Source: KBS-96 sp964247975 (GTDB lineage Bacteria > Acidobacteriota > Terriglobia > Bryobacterales > Bryobacteraceae). Taken from it: a stretch of DNA of 64,000 nt. The stretch lies in the NCBI GenBank assembly GCA_964247975.1, contig CAXTWH010000008.1, positions 73,397 to 137,396 of the forward strand, written 5' to 3'. The notes under the pieces are model-generated. The model was given only the letters and a program-made list of their open reading frames with translations. It had not been told where the DNA came from and made no database searches. Each line of letters begins with the position of its first letter. Position 1 is the first letter of the stretch. Below are positions 51,827 to 59,681 of this stretch, one piece after another. The position numbers and the translations under genes were made by a program.

Positions 51827-53692
51827 TTAACTGACGTGAACCACCGGACGGCGATGAGTATCAGGAATCGCGCGCCGGAGAACTTCGTGCACCAGCGGAG
51901 CGATATCGCCTTCTCCCAAAAAAATGAATTTAAAGATGTTGCCTACCGGATTGCCTTCCGTCCAGCTAAAGTAAGCATGAGGCGCATAACCGGTTCTTTT
52001 TTCCAAATCGATCAGAATCGCGGCCACTGCATTGGCAACCACCGGACTTCGAGCGCGTAAAAGGAAGTATTCACCAATTGCTTCACCCGTGACCTGCAGA
52101 GTGTCTTCAAATTCTGAAGCATCGCCGCGTTCGATTTCCAGAAAGTAAAGCCGGTCGGAAACCGGGATGTTATGGCAGCATCGGGTGGAGTTATCCAGTT
52201 CTTCTAAACTCTCTTTAGTTTCCAAACGATATCTGCGGGCAGCCAAATGAATAGTGCCTTCGTTTTCAGCCAGCCAAGCTTCTGTTTTAGGATCAATCGT
52301 AACGCCGGTAATGCGAAGTTCCGTTGAGCGCACCGCGCGTGAAATCAGCGAAGTGGCTACGATGCAAAGAATGAAAATAGTGGCTATTTTCAAACCTTCG
52401 GGGCGCTCATAAACGTTCACCACCGTTGTGTAAATAAACACCAGCGCAATAAACAGAAAAGGCCAGCGAAGCTTCTGCTTCCATACCGTCAGCGTAACGG
52501 CTATTGATGCCGAAGTGATCAGCACCAGTACGCCGGTAGCATAAGCGCCGCCTTGCGCGTCCACGTTGGCTCGAAATACGAAAGTAACAACATAAGCGAT
52601 TGCCAGAAACACCAGCACCAAAGGCCGCGATGCGGAAGCCCATTCCGGCGCCATGCCGAAGCGCGGCAGATAACGGGGAATCAGGCTCAATAAGCCCGCC
52701 ATAGCGGAAGCGCCGGCAAAGCCGAGGATCAGAATCGTGCTGATGTCATATAAAGAGCCGAAGCCGTTGCCCAGATACTGATGGCCCAGGTAGGCCAGAG
52801 CGCGGCCGTTAGCCGGGCCGCCCTCTTTGAATTTGTCAGGCTCAATCAAAAGAGTGCTGATCAGGCTGGTTGCCAGCAAAAACACGCTCATAATTGCGGC
52901 AGCGGTAATCAGTAACTTCCGGGTGTTGCGGATTCGATTAGGTAAGTTCTCCCCTTTAATTAACGGCATCACCGCTACGCCGGTTTCAAAACCGGATAAG
53001 CCGAGCGCCAGTTTCGGGAAAAGAAGCAGCGAGATACCCACCATCGCGAACGGGTTTCCATGCTGTGTAAAAAGCGACTGCTGCCACCGGGAAAACAATT
53101 CAGGATGCTGGAAAAGATGCCATAAACCTACTGTCGTCACTACCACGTTCAAACCTAAATAGAGCCCTACAAGCAGCACCGCCACATTGATTGCTTCCTT
53201 GAAGCCTTTTAAAAAGATTGCTCCCAGAATAGTCAGGATGGCTAAAGTAATTCCCATCTGGCTTTTCATCCAATTAGGAGTGAACGGGTTCTGCGTAAAA
53301 TGCGCTGCTCCGTCGGCCGCCGAAAGAGTCATGGTGATGACGAAATCGGTGGTGGCAAAACCAAGCAGCACCAGAACAAACACCTTGGAATACCATTTCG
53401 GAAAGATCTTTTCGAGCATAGCCACGCTGCCCTGCCCATTCGGGCTTTCCTTTGCGACGCGCTGGTACACCGGCAAGGCCGCAAACAAAGTGACCAGAAC
53501 CAAAATGAGTGTAGCCAAGGGGGAAAGCAGGCCGGCAGCCAAAAAAGCAATACCCGGCTGATAGCCCAAAGTGGAAAAATAATCCACGCCCGTGAGGCAC
53601 ATCACGCGCCACCAAGAGTGCTCCGCTTCGGGCTTGCTTTGCACGCCCTTGGGCAGCTTCAGATCCGCTAATAACCAGTCTTGTAATATCAC
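51827..53692 (-). CDS. APC superfamily permease with C-terminal cytosolic domain
   Basis: A 621-residue secondary transporter. About twelve membrane helices cover residues ~30-450; conserved parts are LTGVDYFSTLGYQPGIAF in helix 1, SPNGQGSVAMLEK, and KLALGLSGFETGVAVMPLIKG, typical of the amino acid-polyamine-organocation fold. The last ~160 residues are soluble. The size and the C-terminal domain resemble KimA/KUP-type potassium transporters as well as amino acid permeases, so the substrate is left open. The start is a GTG at 53692. No c-di-AMP riboswitch was recognised upstream. Ten bases separate its stop from the convergent TPR gene. Confidence 0.82.
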   Translation of the reverse strand: MILQDWLLADLKLPKGVQSKPEAEHSWWRVMCLTGVDYFSTLGYQPGIAFLAAGLLSPLATLILVLVTLFAALPVYQRVAKESPNGQGSVAMLEKIFPKWYSKVFVLVLLGFATTDFVITMTLSAADGAAHFTQNPFTPNWMKSQMGITLAILTILGAIFLKGFKEAINVAVLLVGLYLGLNVVVTTVGLWHLFQHPELFSRWQQSLFTQHGNPFAMVGISLLLFPKLALGLSGFETGVAVMPLIKGENLPNRIRNTRKLLITAAAIMSVFLLATSLISTLLIEPDKFKEGGPANGRALAYLGHQYLGNGFGSLYDISTILILGFAGASAMAGLLSLIPRYLPRFGMAPEWASASRPLVLVFLAIAYVVTFVFRANVDAQGGAYATGVLVLITSASIAVTLTVWKQKLRWPFLFIALVFIYTTVVNVYERPEGLKIATIFILCIVATSLISRAVRSTELRITGVTIDPKTEAWLAENEGTIHLAARRYRLETKESLEELDNSTRCCHNIPVSDRLYFLEIERGDASEFEDTLQVTGEAIGEYFLLRARSPVVANAVAAILIDLEKRTGYAPHAYFSWTEGNPVGNIFKFIFLGEGDIAPLVHEVLRRAIPDTHRRPVVHVS

Positions 53693-53874
53693 GCTCGCTC
53701 ACAAAAGGCAGGTAATTTCGTCATGCATTGAATGGACTCAAACTGTCCGCTCGATTCAGATTCGAAAAAACCGCAGGTGGTTTCTTCTTTGTTTTTCCTT
53801 TATAGTTTACGGAACAGGAAAAACATAAACAGGATTTTTGATTGATTTAGGCAAGAGAACGAATCTAACAGCAT

Positions 53875-54921
53875 ATGTCGAATGATTTTCAAGCAAACCG
53901 GCGAGAACTGTTGTTGGCGCTCGGAGCAGGCTTAGCGGCCTCCATCAGCGCAAGCGGCGCGCCATCAAATAGCGAAATCCCTTACCGCACGCTAGGGCAC
54001 ACCGGCGAAAAAGTTTCCTGTATTGGAATGGGCGGCTTTCACCTGGGCAAGCCGGAAGTCAGCGAAGCAGATGCCATCAAGCTAGTGCATACGGGCGTGG
54101 ATCGCGGCATCAATTTTCTGGACAATTCCTGGGATTACAACAAAGGCGAAAGCGAAAAACGCGTCGGCAAGGCGGTGAAAGACGGCAATCTGCGCAGCCG
54201 CGTTTTCATGATGACGAAAAATGACGGGCGCACCAAGGAAGAATTTAACAAGCAATTGGACGAGTCTTTGAAGCGGCTACAAACCGACCATCTGGACCTG
54301 GTTCAATTCCATGAAGTTATTCGCTTCGAAGATCCTGACCGCATTTTCGCGTTTGGCGGCGCCGCCGAAGCCGCGCTCGCGGCGAAAAAAGCCGGCAAAT
54401 TACGGCACATCGGCTTCACCGGCCACAAAGATCCGCATATTCATCTGTACATGCTGCAAGTGGCGGACCAGCATAAGTTCCAGTTTGACACCGTGCAGAT
54501 GCCGGTGAATGTGATGGATTATCATTTCCGGAGTTTCACCAATGAAGTGCTGCCGGAACTGACAAAGCGCAACATCGGCGTGCTCGGCATGAAAAGCATT
54601 GGCGATACCGTAATCTTGAAAAGCCAGGCGGTAACAGCCCTGGAATGCCTTCAATTTTCGCTTAGCCGTCCGGTATCGGTGCAGATTACCGGCATTGATA
54701 AACCGGAAATTCTAGACCAGGCGATTAAAGCCGCGCAGACTTACGACAAAGTAACTCCGGAACAGATGGCCGCCATCCTGAACCGGACCAAGCCTCACGC
54801 AATGGAAGGCAAATGGGAATTATTTAAGACCAGTGCTGTTTTCGACAGCACGGCAACGCATCCGGAATGGCTGGGAACAACCAGTCCTCATGTGAAAGCT
54901 GTGCAGCCGCAGATGTCATAA
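53875..54921 (+). CDS. Aldo/keto reductase with an export signal
   Basis: NADPH-dependent oxidoreductase with a TIM barrel, 348 residues. The N-terminus NRRELLLALGAGLAASISA has twin arginines and a hydrophobic stretch, consistent with Tat export. Catalytic-type residues are seen in INFLDNSWDYNKGESE (Asp, Tyr), MMTKND (Lys) and LVQFHEV (His). AKR proteins with Tat signals are frequent in Acidobacteriota; the substrate is unknown. Its last 34 bases are antisense to the end of the HNH gene. A TATAGT at 53801-53806 upstream may be a -10 element. Confidence 0.88.
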   Translation: MSNDFQANRRELLLALGAGLAASISASGAPSNSEIPYRTLGHTGEKVSCIGMGGFHLGKPEVSEADAIKLVHTGVDRGINFLDNSWDYNKGESEKRVGKAVKDGNLRSRVFMMTKNDGRTKEEFNKQLDESLKRLQTDHLDLVQFHEVIRFEDPDRIFAFGGAAEAALAAKKAGKLRHIGFTGHKDPHIHLYMLQVADQHKFQFDTVQMPVNVMDYHFRSFTNEVLPELTKRNIGVLGMKSIGDTVILKSQAVTALECLQFSLSRPVSVQITGIDKPEILDQAIKAAQTYDKVTPEQMAAILNRTKPHAMEGKWELFKTSAVFDSTATHPEWLGTTSPHVKAVQPQMS

Positions 54922-55523
54922 TATTCGACGGCATTCGGTTGCGGGTATTTGTGGAAAAACAGGTATAGCAACAAACCCACAACTACCAAAATCACAACGA
55001 AAGCTGCCGTTTTAAAAGCGAAGTTCACCGGAGCAGGCTGAGGAATGAATGCTGAAGTCAGTTCAAGATTTTCAGCACAGCCGATTATTTCTTTCCAGGC
55101 TTGCTCCGCTTCATGATACTTGGCTACTGAAAGCGACTGAGGCTCAGGAAAACTTCTAATCCGCTTCTGAACACGACTTCGGGCGCGATCAAGGAAAAGG
55201 GTTCTCAATTCCTGAGTCATCTCGCCTCGTTGGTACTCGCTCTCATTCGGGTCCCAATCGAATTTAGTGTTGCGACAAGTTTTGCAAGCTAAAGCCAAGT
55301 TCAGCGGATCGACATCGAGTTGCGGATAAATCTGCTTCGGCAGAATGTGTTCTGTTTCGCACTCAGCGAGCCGTTCCGCTTTTAACAAGTAACGGGCGCA
55401 GTAACAACACGATCCGCCGGTTTGTATCCAGCCCGCCAAGTAAGCTTCATTGGAAAAAGTTCTGAAATATTCCGATCTGCTTTTTAGCTCTCGGATAATC
55501 AGGCTGTCCACTCGGTATTTCAT
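54888..55523 (-). CDS. HNH endonuclease-like protein with C-terminal membrane anchor
   Basis: A 211-residue protein. The N-terminal half is an HNH nuclease domain with paired cysteines: SCCYCARYLL, then ETEHILPKQIYPQLDVDPLNLALACKTCRNTK, read in segments, with the histidine of EHILPK and the asparagine of LNLALAC. The C-terminal region has a single strong membrane helix (AFKTAAFVVILVVVGLLLYLFF) followed by a 20-residue tail. A nuclease domain anchored to the membrane is unusual; it could act on incoming DNA. The last 11 codons are antisense to the aldo/keto reductase gene, so the original stop may have been lost. Confidence 0.72.
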   Translation of the reverse strand: MKYRVDSLIIRELKSRSEYFRTFSNEAYLAGWIQTGGSCCYCARYLLKAERLAECETEHILPKQIYPQLDVDPLNLALACKTCRNTKFDWDPNESEYQRGEMTQELRTLFLDRARSRVQKRIRSFPEPQSLSVAKYHEAEQAWKEIIGCAENLELTSAFIPQPAPVNFAFKTAAFVVILVVVGLLLYLFFHKYPQPNAVEYYDICGCTAFT

Positions 55524-55733
55524 CTTTTCCCCAAAACACTGCGGCCAGCAAAGGGGTACTACGCTGTTCAGCCCCCATCCTGTGAAGTGATTTTGAGATC
55601 AGTATGAATAGTTTTCCGGCGGCAATCATTTCAGTTGTATCCGAGTACGTATTCCTTTGAGTGAGACGTTTCAGAACACCGCTTACTGTGTCACCGCAAA
55701 CGTGGAGTGAAGGGAAGCTTCTGAATTAAACTT

Positions 55734-55764
55734 GAATACCCACTTCCAGCGGAACTGGGTATTC
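55734..55764. repeat. Long inverted repeat with nested stem
   Basis: GAATACCCA (55734-55742) pairs with TGGGTATTC (55756-55764), and TTCC (55744-55747) with GGAA (55751-55754), leaving a single C-C mismatch and a 3-base loop. It lies between two small reading frames. No poly-T follows on either strand. It could be a transcript end, an operator or a remnant of a mobile repeat; no second copy was noticed in the window. Confidence 0.6.
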
Positions 55765-55797
55765 TCTTCGCATGTCAATTCAAAGGAAAATGGATAG

Positions 55798-56046
55798 ATG
55801 ATGCGGCTGATCATTTGCCTAGCAGTTTGCGTGATAAATGGTTCAGGTGCTTACGCGCAAACTGAAGCTTCCCGACTACGTACGCTTTATGGTGCGCCAA
55901 CGAAGTTTCGCGAGGCGCCAGCCCAGGAAATTTTCACTGCCCGTCCGAGATTGACTCTGACGGCAACCTATGCAAATGACCGCAGCAAAGTTTGCAGAAT
56001 TGGTAATCTTCAAGGAGCCATTATGCGGGTGGAAAGCAGGCAATGA
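55798..56046 (+). CDS. Small exported protein, possibly truncated
   Basis: An 82-residue frame with a signal peptide (MMRLIICLAVCVINGSGAYAQ), then RLRTLYGAPTKFREAPAQEIFTARPRLTLTATYANDRSKV, read in segments. The ribosome-binding site GGAAAATGGATAG is weak and ATGATG gives two possible starts. It ends abruptly after a short basic segment and looks like the N-terminal part of a longer secreted protein. The next gene is broken too. No function can be assigned. Confidence 0.5.
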   Translation: MMRLIICLAVCVINGSGAYAQTEASRLRTLYGAPTKFREAPAQEIFTARPRLTLTATYANDRSKVCRIGNLQGAIMRVESRQ

Positions 56047-56126
56047 TATCTTTGACCAACCGCCATCAACCAAAAAGAACTGAAAATGTTAGTTCTAAAT
56101 ATTTAAAATAGAAATGAGTAAAAAGT

Positions 56127-56363
56127 ATGGCACCAGACCGAAGCGAGTTACATGCACTGGTAAATCGATTGCCGGATGAACTGGTGGAGTAGGCGGCAGA
56201 TGTACTGCGGACATCCACGGTGAATTTACGTCCGCAACTTAACCTTCGAGGTGTCAAGCCTGCTAAATATCAAGGTCCTCGAAAATACTTCAAGTCAATT
56301 GATTTGCACTTTGAACCAGGCGAGCTGACACCGCCCGAACAATTTGTAAAAGATCGACGGTAA
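56127..56363 (+). pseudogene. Small antitoxin-like gene interrupted by an amber codon
   Basis: The frame reads MAPDRSELHALVNRLPDELVE, then TAG (56190-56192), then AADVLRTSTVNLRPQLN and on for 57 codons to a TAA at 56361. Without the TAG it is a 78-residue protein. The first helix (ELHALVNRLPDELVExAADVL) looks like the N-terminus of small antitoxin-like proteins. A single C-to-T change in CAG would create this stop. The continuing frame after it shows recent inactivation; readthrough is a less likely alternative. Confidence 0.6.
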
Positions 56364-56366
56364 AGC

Positions 56367-57434
56367 TTATTGAAGTTCTTTGACTTCAGCCATTATCATC
56401 ATTTCACCCACAATCCGCGATGCCGTGGCAGGGGCCAGCAAGATGCCATTGCGGAAATGCCCGTAAGCCAGAAACAGATTGCTTTCCTGCCAGCGCCCTA
56501 ATTGAAGCGCGGCGGCTTTGGGTCGGAAGCCGATCCACACATCTACAGGTTGCAATCTTTCCAGTACGGGAACAAATCGCATCACATCTTGTCGTAGTTT
56601 TTCTGAAACTGCGGAATCGACGGTGCGTTCAAAACCAACGTTTTCCATAGATGCGCCGACAACCACCATGCCGCTTCCTCTTTGAAAAATGTAGATGTGC
56701 TCGTGCCGCACGATGGTGGGGCAGGCTCCTAATTGCAGTTCGAAGCCGAGCAGATGGCCTTTGACCGGCTCACTGGCGGGGATAGGCGCAACGCCCTTTA
56801 CCGGAATGCTGCCGCTCCAGGCTCCGGCGGCAAGGATAGCAGTGGCGAAGTGTTCTCCGTTGACCAGCACCCCATTGTTCACAACTTCAATTTCGGAAAC
56901 AACAGTTTCCTCCCGCAAGTCAACGCCGTTTTTTGAACAGGCCACCCTTAACGCATTGAGCAGTTCACGCGGAGCAACCACCGCATCGTCGGGATAAAAC
57001 AATGCGCCCACCAAATTTTCAGTTTGAACGTGCGGGGAAAAAACTTTCACCTTATCCGAACTGAGTTCGCGGCTTTGTATTCCGCCAGCACGCTGTTTTT
57101 CAGCGCGGGTTTTGAGATGTTCCCATTCCTGCTCGGTATAGGCGAGATCAAGTGCGCCGCACTCCTGAAAGTCAATCGCAAGGCCCGACTCCTGAACCAG
57201 TTCCGCGACAAAGGCCGGATACTGACGGCGACTTTCCAAATAGAACGCAGCCAAATGCAGTTCCTGGTCGAGTTCGCCGCCGGGCGAAAGCATTCCGGCA
57301 GCAGCCCAACTAGCTTCCTTTCCCAAACGGTTCTTTTCGAAAAGGACCACTTTTTGGCCGCGCTGCGCTAAACGCCAAGCGATTGTACAGCCAATGATGC
57401 CCCCGCCGATGAGGGCGTGGCGCGGCGCATTCAC
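56367..57434 (-). CDS. thiO: Glycine oxidase ThiO (FAD-dependent)
   Basis: FAD enzyme that oxidises glycine to iminoglycine for the thiazole of thiamine in organisms that use ThiO rather than ThiH. The 355 residues start with the dinucleotide fold HALIGGGIIGCTIAWRLAQRGQKVVLFEKN, read in segments, then KEASWAAAGMLSPGGE, and end with WIGFRPKAAALQLGRW and YGHFRNGILLAPATA, the signatures of the family. The start is a GTG that overlaps the TGA of the lysR gene (GTGA), so the two are co-translated. No other thi genes are in the window. Confidence 0.9.
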   Translation of the reverse strand: MNAPRHALIGGGIIGCTIAWRLAQRGQKVVLFEKNRLGKEASWAAAGMLSPGGELDQELHLAAFYLESRRQYPAFVAELVQESGLAIDFQECGALDLAYTEQEWEHLKTRAEKQRAGGIQSRELSSDKVKVFSPHVQTENLVGALFYPDDAVVAPRELLNALRVACSKNGVDLREETVVSEIEVVNNGVLVNGEHFATAILAAGAWSGSIPVKGVAPIPASEPVKGHLLGFELQLGACPTIVRHEHIYIFQRGSGMVVVGASMENVGFERTVDSAVSEKLRQDVMRFVPVLERLQPVDVWIGFRPKAAALQLGRWQESNLFLAYGHFRNGILLAPATASRIVGEMMIMAEVKELQ

Positions 57435-58351
57435 CGGGACCTTTCCTCCACGGTGACAACAGCATGATCGGCAGATTTGCCGCTTCTCACTACTTCCAAA
57501 AAAGCTTTAGCGGCATGGCTGAGGGCGCGGCGGCTCGGGTACACCAGCCGTATTTTCCGCTCACAGTAAAGTTCACTCACTCGAATTTCGCGCAGCAGGT
57601 CCTGTTCGATCTCTTGTTCCACGCACATGCGCGGCAGAAAAGCCACCCCTTCATTTTCCTGCACCATGCGGCGGATCGTTTCCACCGTCGGCATTTCCAC
57701 ATCCATGTTTAAAGGAACTTTGTGCTGCTGAAATTCCTTCAAAACACGCTCACGATAAGGCGAGAGAACATTATGGGCGATGAACGTTTCCATGCCCAGT
57801 TCGGTAATGGATACTTCTTCTCTGCTGGCGAAGCGATGCTGGGGAGAAACAATCAAGGCCAGATGATCGGTAAAAATCACTTGTGAAATCAGGTGATCGT
57901 CGTCAGGATCGAAGCTGATCACGCCTAACTCCAGTTCGCCATCCAAAAGCTGCGAGGGAATTTTGCTGGATAAGGTACGCCGCACTTGGACTTTCACTTT
58001 CGGAAACAAGCGGCGATAGCGCTGAATGTGAGATATCAAATAAAGCGATGTGGATTCATTCGCCCCAATGCTGAGCCGCCCGGCGCAATTATCGCGCAAC
58101 TCGCGAAGCGCGTTTTCCATGTCGGATTCGAGGTTCTGGAAGCGACGGGCGTATTCTAAGACTACTCGGCCCGCATCGGTCAGCAGCAGTTCACGCCCGG
58201 AACGATCAATCAGTTTCTCCTGAAGATCGCTTTCTAAGCGCTGCATTGCTATGGAGATAGCTGGTTGGGTGCGCAACAGCTTCTCACCGGCACGGGAAAA
58301 ACTGCGTTCCGTGGCTACGGTGAGAAAAACCTTAAGCGGGTACAGTTCCAT
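57431..58351 (-). CDS. LysR-family transcriptional regulator
   Basis: A 306-residue regulator with the N-terminal winged helix (LKVFLTVATERSFSRAGEKLLRTQPAISIAMQRLE, read in segments) and a C-terminal substrate-binding domain (LSIGANESTSLYLISHIQRYRRLFPKVKVQV and following). It is coupled downstream to thiO and diverges from leuABCD with 152 bases between starts, which hold a dyad that fits a LysR site. By position it is a good candidate regulator of the leucine operon, of thiO, or of both; its coinducer is unknown. Confidence 0.9.
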   Translation of the reverse strand: MELYPLKVFLTVATERSFSRAGEKLLRTQPAISIAMQRLESDLQEKLIDRSGRELLLTDAGRVVLEYARRFQNLESDMENALRELRDNCAGRLSIGANESTSLYLISHIQRYRRLFPKVKVQVRRTLSSKIPSQLLDGELELGVISFDPDDDHLISQVIFTDHLALIVSPQHRFASREEVSITELGMETFIAHNVLSPYRERVLKEFQQHKVPLNMDVEMPTVETIRRMVQENEGVAFLPRMCVEQEIEQDLLREIRVSELYCERKIRLVYPSRRALSHAAKAFLEVVRSGKSADHAVVTVEERSR

Positions 58352-58384
58352 GAAGCCTCAAGCCATAACCGGCTCTTATCTCAT

Positions 58385-58429
58385 GATTATAACTAATGCA
58401 AAACAGCAGAACTATAAATTTGCATAATC
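58385..58429. promoter_or_regulatory. Nested dyad between lysR and leuA, candidate LysR operator
   Basis: ATGCAAA (58396-58402) and TTTGCAT (58419-58425) are perfect inverted repeats spaced by 16 bases, framed by GATTAT (58385-58390) and ATAATC (58424-58429). It sits about 35 bases upstream of the lysR start and 75-120 bases upstream of leuA, where LysR proteins usually bind. Confidence 0.45.
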
Positions 58430-58503
58430 GCCCTAGTTTACTTACGATGGATCAAGACTCCTAATACCCGTTTGGGAGCTGAAACTCTTACCGGAGGGTT
58501 TGA

Positions 58504-59670
58504 ATGAATCGCGTTTACATTTTCGATACTACTTTGCGTGATGGTGAACAATCGCCTGGCTGCAGCATGACTGTGCCGGAAAAGCTGCGTATGGCGGCGC
58601 ACCTGGTGGATCTAGGGGTAGATATTCTCGAAGCTGGATTCCCGATTGCTTCCGAAGGCGATTTTGAAGCCGTGCGCGAAGTAAGCCGCCAGTTTCCCGA
58701 AACGCGAGTAGCAGCATTGGGTCGTGCCACAAAGCTCGATATTGAACGGGCTGGAGAGGCACTGCGAACTGCGAAACGGCCGCGAATTCATACCTTTATT
58801 GCCACCAGCGATATTCATCTGAAATACAAGCTCAAGAAAAGTCAGCAGCAGGTTTTGGATGCCGCCGTGGAAGCAGTCAGGCTGGCGCGAACTTACACGG
58901 ACGATGTTGAGTTTTCGGCGGAAGACGCGACCCGGACCGAATGCGATTACCTGGAAAAAATCTGCCAAGCGGTAGTGGAAGCCGGAGCTACCACAGTGAA
59001 CTTGCCGGATACGGTAGGCTACTCGGTGCCGGAAGAATATGGCGAATTGATCAGCAGAATTACAAAATTATTGGGAAATCGGGCGATTATTAGCGTTCAC
59101 TGCCATGATGACCTGGGGCTGGCCGTGGCGAACTCCCTGGCGGCGGTGAAGGCTGGCGCAAGGCAGGTGGAATGCACTATCAATGGTATCGGCGAGCGGG
59201 CCGGAAACGCGGCTTTGGAAGAAGTCGTCGTAGCGATGAAAACGCGGCGCAACCATTACCCGTTTGAAACAAACATCCGAACCGAGCAGCTTTACCCGGC
59301 CAGCCAAATGTTGACCAGCCTGATTTCTTTTGGGCCGCAGCCGAACAAAGCGATTGTGGGCGAGAATGCATTTGCGCACGAAGCGGGCATTCACCAGGAT
59401 GGCTATCTGAAGGAAAAATCCACTTACGAAATTATTGATCCGAAAAGCGTCGGTGTGCCGGAAGGGCGGCTGGTGTTGGGAAAGCACAGCGGCCGCCACG
59501 CTTTAAAACAGCGCACCGAAGACCTTGGTTTTCAACTCAGCCAGGAAGAGCTGGACGAGGTGTATCATCACTTCACCTTACTGGCAGACACCAAAAAAGG
59601 CGTGCGGAACGATGAGATTTTGAACTTGGTTCAGGACACCGTAGGCCGCCGCGCTGCCGTAGCGAGGTAA
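58504..59670 (+). CDS. leuA: 2-isopropylmalate synthase, short form
   Basis: First enzyme of leucine biosynthesis: condenses acetyl-CoA with 2-ketoisovalerate. The catalytic barrel shows FDTTLRDGEQSPG, metal-binding HCHDDLGLAV and GERAGNAAL. The C-terminal linker subdomains are present (GENAFAHEAGIHQDGYLK, LGKHSGRHAL), but the chain ends at 388 residues; E. coli LeuA has about 520, and the missing part is the leucine-sensing regulatory domain. Only 11 bases separate it from leuB, so the domain is truly absent. A homocitrate synthase could have this size, but the leu operon context favours LeuA. The start has GGAGGG upstream. Confidence 0.92.
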   Translation: MNRVYIFDTTLRDGEQSPGCSMTVPEKLRMAAHLVDLGVDILEAGFPIASEGDFEAVREVSRQFPETRVAALGRATKLDIERAGEALRTAKRPRIHTFIATSDIHLKYKLKKSQQQVLDAAVEAVRLARTYTDDVEFSAEDATRTECDYLEKICQAVVEAGATTVNLPDTVGYSVPEEYGELISRITKLLGNRAIISVHCHDDLGLAVANSLAAVKAGARQVECTINGIGERAGNAALEEVVVAMKTRRNHYPFETNIRTEQLYPASQMLTSLISFGPQPNKAIVGENAFAHEAGIHQDGYLKEKSTYEIIDPKSVGVPEGRLVLGKHSGRHALKQRTEDLGFQLSQEELDEVYHHFTLLADTKKGVRNDEILNLVQDTVGRRAAVAR

Positions 59671-59681
59671 AGACAAATTCC

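Noticed and set aside
53693..53874. c-di-AMP (ydaO-type) riboswitch before the APC permease
   Set aside because: The spacer lacks recognisable conserved blocks of that riboswitch and is short for it.
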